Below, piece by piece: positions 49,468 to 58,309 of a DNA stretch of 64,000 nucleotides (position 1 is the first letter of the stretch; the number at the start of each line of letters is the position of its first letter). The notes beneath the pieces were generated by a model. The model was not told the DNA's origin and searched no databases. It saw only the letters and a list, made by a program, of their open reading frames with translations. The position numbers and the translations under genes are program-made. Origin of the DNA: Inquilinus sp042743185 (GTDB lineage: Bacteria > Pseudomonadota > Alphaproteobacteria > DSM-16000 > Inquilinaceae); assembly GCF_042743185.1 (NCBI RefSeq), contig NZ_JBHYMS010000010.1, forward strand, positions 1 through 64,000, in the 5' to 3' direction.

Positions 49468-50856
49468 ATGGCGGAACGGTGGACCCCTGACTCCTGGCGT
49501 TCGATGCCGGTGAGGCAGATGCCGCAGTATCCCGACGCGGCCAAGGTCGCGGCGGCGGAGCAGACCCTGTCGAAATACCCGCCGCTGGTCTTCGCCGGCG
49601 AGGCCCGCTCGCTGAAGGCTTCGCTCGGTCGGGTCGCGGACGGCCGCGCGTTCCTGCTGCAGGGCGGTGACTGCGCCGAGAGCTTCGCCGAGTTCCATCC
49701 GGACAAGATCCGCGACACCTTCCGCGTGCTGCTGCAGATGGCGGTGATCCTGACCTTCGGCGGTGGCCTGCCGGTGGTGAAGGTCGGCCGCATGGCCGGG
49801 CAGTTCGCCAAGCCGCGCTCCGCCGACATGGAGACGATCGGCGGCGTGTCGCTGCCCTCCTATCGCGGCGACATCGTCAATGCGATCGAGTTTGACGAAG
49901 AATCCCGCACGCCGAACCCGGCCCGCATGGTGCAGGCGTACAACCAGTCGGCCGCCACGCTGAACCTGCTGCGCGCCTTCGCCCAGGGTGGCTATGCCGA
50001 CCTGCACAAGGTGCATCAGTGGAACCTCGGCTTCGTCACGCGGTCGCCGCAGGGCGAGCGCTACGAAGCCTTCGCCAGCCGGATCGACGAGGCGCTGGAG
50101 TTCATGGCCGCCTGCGGCGTCACCGCCGAGACCACGCCGGCGATCCGCGAGACCGATTTCTACACCAGCCACGAGGCGCTGCTGCTGCCCTATGAGCAGG
50201 CGCTGACCCGGATCGACAGCACCAGCGGCGACTGGTACGACGTCTCGGCCCATCTGCTGTGGATCGGTGACCGCACCCGCCAGGCCGACGGTGCGCATGT
50301 CGAGTTCCTGCGCGGGGTGAAGAACCCGCTGGGCCTGAAATGCGGTCCGTCGCTGGATCCTGACGACCTGATCCGCCTGATCGACGCGCTGAACCCGGAC
50401 AACGAGGCCGGCCGGCTGACGCTGATCGTACGCATGGGCGCCGACAAGGTGGTCGACAAGCTGCCGGCGCTGCTGCGCCGGGTGCGCGACGAGGGCCGGA
50501 CCGTGGTCTGGTGCTGCGACCCGATGCACGGCAACACCATAACCTCGCCCTCCGGCTACAAGACCCGGCCGTTCGACCGGATCCTGTCCGAGGTGCGCGA
50601 CTTCTTCGACGTGCACCGAGCCGAGGGCACCCATCCCGGCGGCGTGCATTTCGAGATGACCGGTGAGGACGTCACCGAATGCACCGGCGGCGCCCAGGCG
50701 ATCACCGACGAGGCGCTGTCGCTGCGCTACCAGACCGCGGTCGACCCGCGGCTGAACGCCAGCCAGTCGCTGGAGCTGGCCTTCCTGATCGCCGAGAAGC
50801 TGAAGCAGGAGCGCAGCGCCCAAGACGCGGCCCGCCGGGCCGCGGCAGCCGAATAA
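49468..50856 (+). CDS. Class II 3-deoxy-7-phosphoheptulonate synthase (DAHP synthase)
   Basis: This 462-residue type II (plant-like) DAHP synthase catalyses the first step of the shikimate pathway, joining PEP and erythrose-4-phosphate. Signatures include LLQGGDCAESF, KVGRMAGQFAKPRS and WCCDPMHGNT, with the metal-binding Cys in the first of these (GDCAES). The ATG at 49468 immediately follows a GTG. I see no leader peptide or attenuator in the 141-bp gap upstream. Confidence 0.95.
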   Translation: MAERWTPDSWRSMPVRQMPQYPDAAKVAAAEQTLSKYPPLVFAGEARSLKASLGRVADGRAFLLQGGDCAESFAEFHPDKIRDTFRVLLQMAVILTFGGGLPVVKVGRMAGQFAKPRSADMETIGGVSLPSYRGDIVNAIEFDEESRTPNPARMVQAYNQSAATLNLLRAFAQGGYADLHKVHQWNLGFVTRSPQGERYEAFASRIDEALEFMAACGVTAETTPAIRETDFYTSHEALLLPYEQALTRIDSTSGDWYDVSAHLLWIGDRTRQADGAHVEFLRGVKNPLGLKCGPSLDPDDLIRLIDALNPDNEAGRLTLIVRMGADKVVDKLPALLRRVRDEGRTVVWCCDPMHGNTITSPSGYKTRPFDRILSEVRDFFDVHRAEGTHPGGVHFEMTGEDVTECTGGAQAITDEALSLRYQTAVDPRLNASQSLELAFLIAEKLKQERSAQDAARRAAAAE

Positions 50857-50917
50857 GGACATGCGGCCCGTCGTGCGGCGGCCGCGGAATAGCAACCCTT
50901 CCAGGGGAACGGCGTCC

Positions 50918-52090
50918 ATGACCCCTTCGGTCGACGATCTGTCGCGCTGGACCGACAAGTACTTCCTGCGGACCAAGGGGATCGTGGAGCGCTTCGGCGA
51001 CACCCGCGTCACCTATGCCGTGTTCATGCGCCGGCCGGTGGTGGCGGCGCCGCGGCTGGCGATCGAATGGCTGCAGCAGGTGGCGCAGGAGCGCGGCTTC
51101 GCGGTCGAGATCGACCTGCGCTACGCCGAGGGCAAATGGGTCGGGTCGGGCGAGCCGCTGCTCTATATCACCGGCCCCCTGCGCCACCTGGTCGACTGCG
51201 AGACGGTGCTGCTGCAGAAGCTCGGGCCCGCCTGCGTCGCCGCCTACAACGCCTACACCATGTGCGCCGAGCTGCCCCGCGCGGCGTTCCTGGCGATGGA
51301 TGCGCGGCACTGCGCCGGCACCGAGATGGCGGAATCGATGGCCTATGCCGCCAGCGTCGGCTCGGCCCGCGCCAGGCGCAAGCACGCGGCCCTCGGCTTC
51401 GTCGGCAACGCCACCGACGCCACGGCGCATTTCTTCGGCCAGACCGCCGGCCTCGGCACCATGCCACACGCCCTGATCGGCTATGCCGGCTCGACCGTCC
51501 GCGCCGCGGAGATGTTCCATGAGGTGTTCCCGGACGAGGCGCTGACCGTGCTGGTCGACTACTTCGCCCGCGAGGTCACCGATGCGCTCGAGGTCTGCCG
51601 CCGCTTCCCGGAGATGGCGGCGGCGGGCCGGCTGTCGGTCCGCATCGACACCGGCGGCGGCCGCTACATGGAAGGGCTGGGGCCCGGCGAATCCTATGCG
51701 GTGCTGGAGCGCCACGTGCCCGAGGCGGTGCGCGGCTACCGCAGCGAGGAGGAACTGCGCCACCTGATCGGCACCGGCGTCTCGGCCGCGGCGATCCACC
51801 ATCTGCGCGACAAGCTGGACGAGGCCGGCTTCGGCAAGGTGAAGATCATCGTGTCGAGCGGCTTCAGCCCGGCCAAGTGCCGGGTCATGGCGCTGGCCAA
51901 GGCGCCGATCGACGTGGTCGGCACCGGCAGCTTCCTGCCGGAGCGCTGGAGCGAGACCTACGCCACGGCCGACATCGTCGAATACGACGGCAAGCCGATG
52001 GTCAAGGTCGGCCGCGAATGGCTGCTGCGGCTGCGCCCGGACGGCAGCGCCCGGCCGGGACCGGACACCATGGCCGGCTCCGGGATCTGA
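50918..52090 (+). CDS. Nicotinate phosphoribosyltransferase-like protein
   Basis: This 390-residue phosphoribosyltransferase of the NAPRTase family has VDDLSRWTDKYFLRTKGIVERFG at the start, SVRIDTGGGRYMEGLGP and KIIVSSGFSPAKCRVM in the barrel. These match the bacterial branch of nicotinate phosphoribosyltransferases in NAD salvage. The start at 50918 follows AGGGGAAC. It lies after the DAHP synthase gene with a 61-bp gap and may be co-transcribed. Confidence 0.85.
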   Translation: MTPSVDDLSRWTDKYFLRTKGIVERFGDTRVTYAVFMRRPVVAAPRLAIEWLQQVAQERGFAVEIDLRYAEGKWVGSGEPLLYITGPLRHLVDCETVLLQKLGPACVAAYNAYTMCAELPRAAFLAMDARHCAGTEMAESMAYAASVGSARARRKHAALGFVGNATDATAHFFGQTAGLGTMPHALIGYAGSTVRAAEMFHEVFPDEALTVLVDYFAREVTDALEVCRRFPEMAAAGRLSVRIDTGGGRYMEGLGPGESYAVLERHVPEAVRGYRSEEELRHLIGTGVSAAAIHHLRDKLDEAGFGKVKIIVSSGFSPAKCRVMALAKAPIDVVGTGSFLPERWSETYATADIVEYDGKPMVKVGREWLLRLRPDGSARPGPDTMAGSGI

Positions 52091-52099
52091 CGGCCGGCC

Positions 52100-52624
52100 T
52101 CAGGACGGGGACGGCTTGCGCCGCCGGGCACGGGCCGTTCTGTCTTCGGCGTCTTCATCGTCGTCGACCGCTCCCCGCTCGATATCCCGCTCGACCGAGG
52201 CGCTGAGCCGCTGGAACAGGCCGAGGCCCAGCATCATGCCGGTGCCGGCCACGATCAGCGCGGTCGGGTACAGCAGCAGGTTCACGTCGTCGCGCGCGAC
52301 CTTGAAGATCACCACCAGGGCTTCGAGGAAGACGGCGATGATCATGGTCGAGATGAACTTGGTCAGGCTCTTGCGGACCTCGGAGGCGCGACGCCGCTCC
52401 TGGCCCCGCGCGACCTCCTCCTCCAGCAGGTATTTGGCGACGTCGAAGACGGCGGTGGCGATGATCAGGTAGCCGATGACGTCGAGCATCGCCGTGTCGG
52501 TCGCGGCGTGCGGGGTCTGGAAGGTCATCACCACCGAATAGATCGCATAGGCGGTCAGCCCGGCCGCCAGAAGCATCAGGATGACGCTGACGAGAAAGAA
52601 GGCCAGGCGGGAAACCAGTTCCAT
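52100..52624 (-). CDS. Integral membrane protein of unknown function
   Basis: This 174-residue protein has four predicted helices (about residues 7-31, 44-64, 88-110, 117-140) and a charged C-terminal tail rich in Asp, Glu and Arg. I cannot assign a family; the small four-helix form resembles PsiE-like proteins only superficially. It converges with the nicotinate phosphoribosyltransferase gene (9-bp gap) and is divergent from pabB. Confidence 0.75.
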   Translation of the reverse strand: MELVSRLAFFLVSVILMLLAAGLTAYAIYSVVMTFQTPHAATDTAMLDVIGYLIIATAVFDVAKYLLEEEVARGQERRRASEVRKSLTKFISTMIIAVFLEALVVIFKVARDDVNLLLYPTALIVAGTGMMLGLGLFQRLSASVERDIERGAVDDDEDAEDRTARARRRKPSPS

Positions 52625-52709
52625 GGATGCCTCCCGAAGGCGCGGCGGTGTGTGCCGGCCCGCCGCATGCTAGCTTCGGGCTGCGCTGTCTTCGGAGCCC
52701 GCTCGATAC

Positions 52710-54131
52710 GTGAACCACAGCTTGGCCACTCCGTTCCCTTCGCCCGTCGCCACGGCGCCGGAAGTCCTGTGCCGGCCAATTCCATGGCGCGACCCGGTCG
52801 ACGCCTTCGCCGCGATCCGGCGGCGTTCCCGGCCGGTGCTGCTGGATTCGGCCCTGGTCGACGGCACCCGCGGCCGCTGGTCGCTGATCGCGGCCGATCC
52901 GTTCCGGTGGGTCGAGGTCGGGGCTGCGGAGGCGCCGGCCGACCCCTTCGGCGAGATCACGGCGCTGCTGGCCCGCTTTCGCGTCGAGCCCGATCCGGAC
53001 CTGCCGCCGCTCGGCCCGGGCGCGATCGGCATCCTCGGCTACGAGGCCGGGCGGTTCGCTGACCGCATGCCGGCGCCGGCATCCGCCGGGCTCGACCTGC
53101 CCGACATCGCCTTCGGGCTCTATGACTGCGTCGCCGTGTTCGATGCGGTCGAGCGGCGCGCCTGGGTGCTGTCGACCGGCTGGCCCGAGGAGAATCCCAT
53201 GGCCCGCCGCCATTGGGCGCAGGCGCAGGCCGACGACCTCGCGGCAGCGATCGCCGGCGCCCCGCCGCTGCCGCCGCCCGATGCCACGCCTCGCGGCGTC
53301 TGGCAGTCGGAGATGCCGGCGGACGGCTATCGCGACGGCGTCCGGCGGATCCGCGACTGGATCGGCGCCGGCGACATCTACCAGGCCAACCTGACCCAGC
53401 GTTTCCTGGCCGATCTGCCGGACGGGCTGGACCCCTTCATGCTGCATCGCCGCCTGCGCGCCCTGTCGCCCGCACCCTTCGCCGCGTTCCTCGACCTGGG
53501 GCAGGGGCGCTGGATCGCCAGCGCCTCGCCGGAGCGGTTCCTGGCGGTCGACCCTGCCGGGCGGGTCGAGACCCGGCCGATCAAGGGCACCCGGCCGCGT
53601 GGCGTCGATCCGGCGACGGATGCGGCGCTGGCGGCGGAGCTGCAGGCCAGCACGAAGGACCGGGCCGAGAACCTGATGATCGTCGATCTGCTGCGCAACG
53701 ACCTGTCGAAGGTCTGCGCCGTCGGCAGCGTGCAGGTGCCGGTGCTGTGCGGGCTCGAGACCTTCCCCCGGGTGCACCACCTGGTCTCGGTGGTGGAGGG
53801 GCGGCTGGCGCCGGGCCGCAGCGCGGTCGATCTGCTGCGCGCCTGCTTCCCCGGCGGCTCGATCACCGGCGCGCCGAAGATCCGGGCGATGGAGATCATC
53901 CGGGAGCTGGAGCCGGCGCGGCGCGGGGCCTATTGCGGCTCGGTCATCCATCTCGGCTTCGATGGGGCGATGGATTCCAGCATCGTCATCCGCACGCTGT
54001 GCGGGGCACAGGGGCAGGTGGCGGCCCAGGCCGGCGGCGGCATCGTCCATGATTCCGATCCGGACGCCGAATACGACGAGGCGATGGTGAAGGTCCGGCC
54101 GCTGCTGCAGGCTTTGGCGGGGGCAGGGTGA
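52710..54131 (+). CDS. pabB: Aminodeoxychorismate synthase component I
   Basis: PabB (473 residues) converts chorismate to 4-amino-4-deoxychorismate with ammonia from PabA, for folate synthesis. It contains the chorismate-binding signatures GAGDIYQANLTQRF, the PabB-type PIKGTRPRG (the Lys distinguishes PabB from anthranilate synthase), and PGGSITGAPKIRAMEII. It lacks a glutaminase domain. Translation starts at a GTG (52710). It overlaps pabC as TGATG, a direct folate pair. Confidence 0.93.
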   Translation: MNHSLATPFPSPVATAPEVLCRPIPWRDPVDAFAAIRRRSRPVLLDSALVDGTRGRWSLIAADPFRWVEVGAAEAPADPFGEITALLARFRVEPDPDLPPLGPGAIGILGYEAGRFADRMPAPASAGLDLPDIAFGLYDCVAVFDAVERRAWVLSTGWPEENPMARRHWAQAQADDLAAAIAGAPPLPPPDATPRGVWQSEMPADGYRDGVRRIRDWIGAGDIYQANLTQRFLADLPDGLDPFMLHRRLRALSPAPFAAFLDLGQGRWIASASPERFLAVDPAGRVETRPIKGTRPRGVDPATDAALAAELQASTKDRAENLMIVDLLRNDLSKVCAVGSVQVPVLCGLETFPRVHHLVSVVEGRLAPGRSAVDLLRACFPGGSITGAPKIRAMEIIRELEPARRGAYCGSVIHLGFDGAMDSSIVIRTLCGAQGQVAAQAGGGIVHDSDPDAEYDEAMVKVRPLLQALAGAG

Positions 54132-54934
54132 TGCCCTGGCTGAACGGCCGGCTGCTCGCGGCCGGGGAGGCGTGGATCGACCCGGCGGACCGCGGCTTCA
54201 CCCTCGGCGACGGGCTGTTCGAGACCATCCGGGTGCGGGACGGCGCCGCGATCTGGCTGGACCGGCATCTGGCGCGGCTGGCCGCGGGCGGCGCCGTGCT
54301 CGGCATCCCGGCCCGCTTCGACGATGCCGCCCTGGCCGGGGCCTGTGCCGCGGTGATCACGGCGGAAGGGATCGAGGCCGGCGTGCTGCGCCTGACCGTC
54401 AGCCGCGGCACCGGCCCTCGCGGCGTGCTGCCCCCGGCGACGCCGTCGCCGACCGTGTTGATCGCCGGCCATGCCGGGCTGCCGCCACAGTCGCCGGTGA
54501 CGCTGGTCGTCGCCCGCGGCACCTGCCGCAACCAGACCTCGCCGCTCAGCCGGGTGAAGTCCCTCAACTATCTCGACGCCGTGCTGGCGCGGCGCGAGGC
54601 GGCGGAGCGCGGCGCCGACGACGCGGTGATGCTGAACACCGCGGGCCGGGTGACCGAGACCAGCATCGCCAACCTCTTCGCCCGGATCGATGGGATCTGG
54701 ACCACGCCGCCGGTGGCGGAGGGGGCCTTGCCCGGCATCATGCGGGCCGAGGTTCTGGCGCGGCTGGGAGCAGAGGAGCGGCCGCTCATGGTCGCGGATC
54801 TGCAGCGGGCGGAGGCGCTGCTGTTGACCAACGCCTTGTCGATCCGCGCCGCGAGCAGCTTGGAGGATCGGCATCCGCCTGCCGGCGAAGAAACGGCTTC
54901 CGGGTTGCGCCGGGAGATCGGCCTGCCGGCCTGA
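54131..54934 (+). CDS. pabC: Aminotransferase class IV, 4-amino-4-deoxychorismate lyase
   Basis: This 267-residue PLP-dependent class IV enzyme has the PLP lysine Lys143 in SRVKSLNYLDAVLA. The first strand MPWLNGRLLAAGEAWIDPADRGFTLGDGLFETIR is typical. It removes pyruvate from aminodeoxychorismate to give p-aminobenzoate. D-amino acid and branched-chain aminotransferases share the fold, but the TGATG coupling to pabB identifies it. Confidence 0.92.
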   Translation: MPWLNGRLLAAGEAWIDPADRGFTLGDGLFETIRVRDGAAIWLDRHLARLAAGGAVLGIPARFDDAALAGACAAVITAEGIEAGVLRLTVSRGTGPRGVLPPATPSPTVLIAGHAGLPPQSPVTLVVARGTCRNQTSPLSRVKSLNYLDAVLARREAAERGADDAVMLNTAGRVTETSIANLFARIDGIWTTPPVAEGALPGIMRAEVLARLGAEERPLMVADLQRAEALLLTNALSIRAASSLEDRHPPAGEETASGLRREIGLPA

Positions 54935-54944
54935 GGCGACGGCG

Positions 54945-55859
54945 CTACAGCCGCGGATGGTCGGCGAAGAAGCGCCAGATATGCGGCGTGGCCACGAAGC
55001 CGGGGGTGTCGGTGCCGTCCGGCCAGCCATGGATGCCGCCCTCGACCACGTCGAACCGCACGGCGGTCCCAGCCCGGCAATCGGGATAGTCCTCGGCCTC
55101 GATGCCCAGCACCGTCGCCCGCGCCACCGGCTGCGCCTGGCAGCCGTCGAAGGCCGCCCAGAAGGCGACCGAGTCCCGCACCGGCGGGAACTTGGCGCGG
55201 GCGTAGCTCTCCCGCTCGGCGGTGCCGTCGAACGGGACCGCAGTATCGTCGGTGCCGTGGATGTGGATCACCGAGACCGGGCGGCTCGGGGCGCAGGACG
55301 GCACCAGGACGGCACCCGAGACCACGGCGATTCCGGCGAAGATGTCGCCGGCCTCGCAGGCCAGGCGATAGGCCATCATGCCCCCGGCGGAGAAGCCGGC
55401 GGCGTAGATGCGGTGGCGGTCGACCGCGCGCTCCCGCTCGACCGTCGACACCAGGGTGCGCAGGAAGCCGACATCGTCGGCGTCCCGCCGCATCGCGGCG
55501 CCGCAGCAGTCGCCGGCATTCCAGCTGAACTGGCCGGCGGTCTCGGTGGTCGGCTTCGGGCGGCCGGTGCCGTTCGGATAGGCGACGATGAAGCCCTCCG
55601 CGTCGGCCTCGGCGCTGAAGCCGGTCAGTGCGATCGCGCTGTCGGCGTTGGCGCCGCCGCCGTGCAGCACCACGACCAGGGGCAGCGGGTCGCCGCCCGC
55701 CGCGGCCGGGGGCAGGTGCAGGGTGTAGCTGCGGGAGACGCCGTCGACCGGCAGCGTCGCCTCGACATCCGTGCCGGCGGCCCGGCTGGGAGCCGTCGAC
55801 AGCAGGAGCGAGAGGATCGCGATCGGGAAGGCCAGAGCCTGGGAAAGCCGTCGTGCCAT
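54945..55859 (-). CDS. PHB-depolymerase/LpqC-like esterase, secreted
   Basis: This 304-residue alpha/beta hydrolase has a signal peptide (cleavage about residue 28). The nucleophile is Ser157 in GFSAGGMMAYRL, and VVVLHGGGANADS forms the oxyanion region. The family includes feruloyl esterases and polyhydroxybutyrate depolymerases; the substrate is not determined. Two cysteines (GDCCGAAMRR) near residue 118 are typical. It converges with pabC (10-bp gap). Confidence 0.88.
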   Translation of the reverse strand: MARRLSQALAFPIAILSLLLSTAPSRAAGTDVEATLPVDGVSRSYTLHLPPAAAGGDPLPLVVVLHGGGANADSAIALTGFSAEADAEGFIVAYPNGTGRPKPTTETAGQFSWNAGDCCGAAMRRDADDVGFLRTLVSTVERERAVDRHRIYAAGFSAGGMMAYRLACEAGDIFAGIAVVSGAVLVPSCAPSRPVSVIHIHGTDDTAVPFDGTAERESYARAKFPPVRDSVAFWAAFDGCQAQPVARATVLGIEAEDYPDCRAGTAVRFDVVEGGIHGWPDGTDTPGFVATPHIWRFFADHPRL

Positions 55860-55940
55860 GGGTGCCGCTTCGGGTGGGTTCGCCGCAGGATAGCGTGCAC
55901 GGTACGGCGGCACGCCCGCGATGAAGGGTCGCGGGTGATG

Positions 55941-56657
55941 CTATCCGCTGGCCCTGCCGCGGCGCCGGCCGGCGTCCAGCGCCAGCTGCTCGATCAGACC
56001 GACCAGCTCGTGATGGGCCGGGGTGGCGGGATCGCGCAGGGCGGAGCTTGGCTGGTCCTCGGTCAGATGGCTCAACCGCACCAGGGCACGGATGCGCTGC
56101 CGCCGGGTCTGCTTGAGCTCGGAGGAGCGGTGCCGGAACAGGATCCGGGCCAGCTCGCCGTCGCCGAACAGGGCGTTCAGCTCGGCGGCCGTCGTGTAGA
56201 TCAGGAACAGCACCAGGATCCAGATCTGGATGAAGAGGAACCGGTGCCAGGAGAAGTTTTCGGCCAAAGCGGCGCCGAAGCCGCCGATCCGGCCGCTGTC
56301 GACGACATGATGGATGAAAGCCTCGATCAGCCGGGCGATGAAGACGAAGGCCCAGTAGACGAAGGTCTTGAACAGGATCGGCAGGATCAGCGGTGCGTGG
56401 TCGAAGCGGCGCAGGAACGGCATCTTGTCGGCGACCAGGACCGCCTTGCCGACCACCAGCGCCGCCGTGGTCGCGACCAGGAAGTTGATCGACCGGGCGA
56501 GGTATTCGGACAGCACCAGATTCTGCGTGAACACGATCAGGTTGAAGCCGACCAGGAAGAACAGGGTCGGCGGCAGCACGTGCCGGAGCTCGTGGCCGAG
56601 ATGGCGGAGAACGCGGTGCAGACGGCTGTCCTGCGCCGCCGGGGAGGTGTCGGCCAT
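55941..56657 (-). CDS. Integral membrane protein of unknown function
   Basis: This 238-residue protein has four predicted membrane segments (about residues 27-50, 58-80, 92-116, 143-166) and a basic C-terminal tail (RRQRIRALVRL). I cannot assign it to a family. It lies 85 bp after the threonyl-tRNA synthetase gene on the same strand and could share its transcript; the 56658-56742 gap has no clear terminator. Confidence 0.75.
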   Translation of the reverse strand: MADTSPAAQDSRLHRVLRHLGHELRHVLPPTLFFLVGFNLIVFTQNLVLSEYLARSINFLVATTAALVVGKAVLVADKMPFLRRFDHAPLILPILFKTFVYWAFVFIARLIEAFIHHVVDSGRIGGFGAALAENFSWHRFLFIQIWILVLFLIYTTAAELNALFGDGELARILFRHRSSELKQTRRQRIRALVRLSHLTEDQPSSALRDPATPAHHELVGLIEQLALDAGRRRGRASG

Positions 56658-56742
56658 CGGCCGTCTCCGACGATTGGGATCGCTCCGGAATCCTGGCGCC
56701 GAAACGGGGCGCGGCAAAGCATATTCCGCCGCGCCCCGCAGA

Positions 56743-57951
56743 TCAGGCGGCGAGGGCAGGGGTCGGCGACTGCGCCTCGGCTTCCAGCCGGGCGATCGCC
56801 GCGGCCAGGGGCAGGGACTCCTGCCGGCCGTCGCGGAAGCGCAGCGCCACGGTGCCGTCCCGTGCCTCGCGCGCGCCGATCGCGGCCAGCACCGGCACCC
56901 CGTCGGCATGGGCGTCGACGATCTTGCGCGACAGCCGCTCCGGCCGGGCGTCGAGGGCGACGCGCAGCCCCGCCGCCTCGAACGCCTCGGCCACCCGGCA
57001 GGCCGGAACGACGTCGGCGGCGCCGATCGACGCGACCACCACCTGCTCCGGCGCCAGCCACAGCGGCAGCCTGCCCTCATGATGCTCGAGCAGGACGCCG
57101 ATGAAGCGCTCCAGGCTGCCCAGCACCGCGTGGTGCAGCATCACCGGTCGCTGGTGGTTGCCATGCTCGTCGACATAGGCGGCGTCGAGCCGCTCCGGCA
57201 TCACCCGGTCGAGCTGGATGACGCCGCACTGCCAGCGCCGGCCTCGGCTGTCGCGCAGGTGGAATTCCAGCTTCGGGCCGTAGAAGGCGCCCTCGCCGGG
57301 CAGGGTCTCGAAGTCCAGCCCGGCCTGCCGCGCCGCGTCCGCCAGCGCCGCCTCGGCCCGGTCCCAGACCTCGTCCGACCCGGCGCGCTGCGCCGGCCGC
57401 GTGGCGAAGGCGACGTCGAAGCGGTCGAAGCCGAAATCGGCGTAGATCCGGCGCAGCAGGCCGCAGAACCGCGCCACCTCGGCCTCGATCTGATGCTCCA
57501 GGCAGAACACATGGGCGTCGTCCTGGACGAAGCCGCGGGCCCGCATCAGCCCCTGCAGCGCGCCCGACGGCTCGTTGCGGTGCACGGCGCCAAACTCGAA
57601 ATAGCGGACCGGCAGTTCGCGGTAGGAGCGCACGCGCTTGTTGAAGATCTGGACGTGCCCGGGGCAGCTCATCGGCTTCAGCGCCATGATCCGGCCCTCA
57701 TCGGCCATGGCGAACATCTGGGCGCCGAATTTCTGCCAGTGGCCGCTGCGGTTCCACAGGCCCCGGGCCAGCAGCTGCGGTGTCCGCACCTCGCGATAGC
57801 CGGCCCGGGCCATGCGCCTTCGGACATGGTCTTCGACCACGCGGTAGAGCGCCCAGCCGCGCGGGTGCCAGAAGACCATGCCGGGGCCGTCCTCCTGCTG
57901 GTGGAAGAGGTCGAGGCGGTTGCCGAGGCTGCGGTGATCGATGTCGTCCAT
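56743..57951 (-). CDS. thrS: Threonyl-tRNA synthetase, short form without TGS and editing domains
   Basis: This 402-residue class II synthetase charges tRNA-Thr with threonine. It covers only the catalytic and anticodon-binding domains; full-length bacterial ThrRS is about 640 residues with TGS and editing domains at the N-terminus. The zinc-binding Cys and His residues are present in MSCPGHVQIF, DDAHVFC and MLHHAVLGS. Motif 2 is RYFEFGAVHRNEPSGALQGL and motif 3 is in LGSLERFIGV. The start MDDIDHRSLGNRLDLF corresponds to the usual start of the catalytic domain, so it is not a simple truncation. It is preceded by a Thr-rich leader frame and terminator. Confidence 0.93.
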   Translation of the reverse strand: MDDIDHRSLGNRLDLFHQQEDGPGMVFWHPRGWALYRVVEDHVRRRMARAGYREVRTPQLLARGLWNRSGHWQKFGAQMFAMADEGRIMALKPMSCPGHVQIFNKRVRSYRELPVRYFEFGAVHRNEPSGALQGLMRARGFVQDDAHVFCLEHQIEAEVARFCGLLRRIYADFGFDRFDVAFATRPAQRAGSDEVWDRAEAALADAARQAGLDFETLPGEGAFYGPKLEFHLRDSRGRRWQCGVIQLDRVMPERLDAAYVDEHGNHQRPVMLHHAVLGSLERFIGVLLEHHEGRLPLWLAPEQVVVASIGAADVVPACRVAEAFEAAGLRVALDARPERLSRKIVDAHADGVPVLAAIGAREARDGTVALRFRDGRQESLPLAAAIARLEAEAQSPTPALAA

Positions 57952-58000
57952 GGGAAGTCTCCGTCGCGTTGGACCGGCGCAGGGAGAGCCCAGAAAGACC

Positions 58001-58031
58001 AAGGGCCCCGTCCGTCGCCGGCGGGGCCCTT
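58001..58031 (-). terminator. Attenuator hairpin in the thrS leader
   Basis: On the minus strand, perfect 10-bp arms AAGGGCCCCG and CGGGGCCCTT (58022-58031 and 58001-58010) with an 11-nt loop are followed by GGTCTTTCT. The hairpin lies 23 bp after the Thr-rich leader frame stop and 49 bp before thrS. A smaller GCGCT/AGCGC stem between the leader stop and the terminator could be an alternative pairing. The T tract is moderate. Confidence 0.7.
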
Positions 58032-58054
58032 TGGGGATCAGAGGCGCTGTCCGA

Positions 58055-58138
58055 TCAGCGCGCACGACCTCCGCACGACCCGCCCGTGGCGGTGGTCGTT
58101 TTGGTGGTCGCGGTAATGATCGAACGGATCGCGCTCAT
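58055..58138 (-). CDS. Thr/Ile-rich leader peptide of the thrS attenuator
   Basis: This is a 27-residue frame starting ATG at 58138, with core IITATTKTTTATGG: seven Thr codons (mostly ACC) in ten positions, plus three Ile. It is the same kind of peptide as the E. coli thr operon leader (TTITTTITITTGNGAG). It stops at 58055, just before a GC-rich terminator and the thrS gene. No strong Shine-Dalgarno is visible, which is the main weakness. The expected logic is that ribosome stalling at Thr codons when charged tRNA-Thr is low prevents the terminator from forming. Confidence 0.72.
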   Translation of the reverse strand: MSAIRSIITATTKTTTATGGSCGGRAR

Positions 58139-58290
58139 GGCGTCAGTGAGCCATGGCAGGGCGGCGGCGTCAATCGGGATGCCAAGAGCACCGTTGCCGG
58201 CTGAGTCGATCGCGCTGGAACCGTTTCAGCCACGAAACGCTTAGCACCCGGGGTCAGAAAATCCTCGATGCACTGGGAGACTTTCTCGCG

Positions 58291-58308
58291 AAGGAGGAGG
58301 AGGAGGAG
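58291..58308 (+). repeat. GGA trinucleotide tract forming the Shine-Dalgarno of the FkbM gene
   Basis: AAGGAGGAGGAGGAGGAG is five or more GGA units ending just before the start codon at 58310. It gives several overlapping Shine-Dalgarno registers. Length changes would alter spacing but not the reading frame. Confidence 0.7.
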
Positions 58309-58309
58309 A

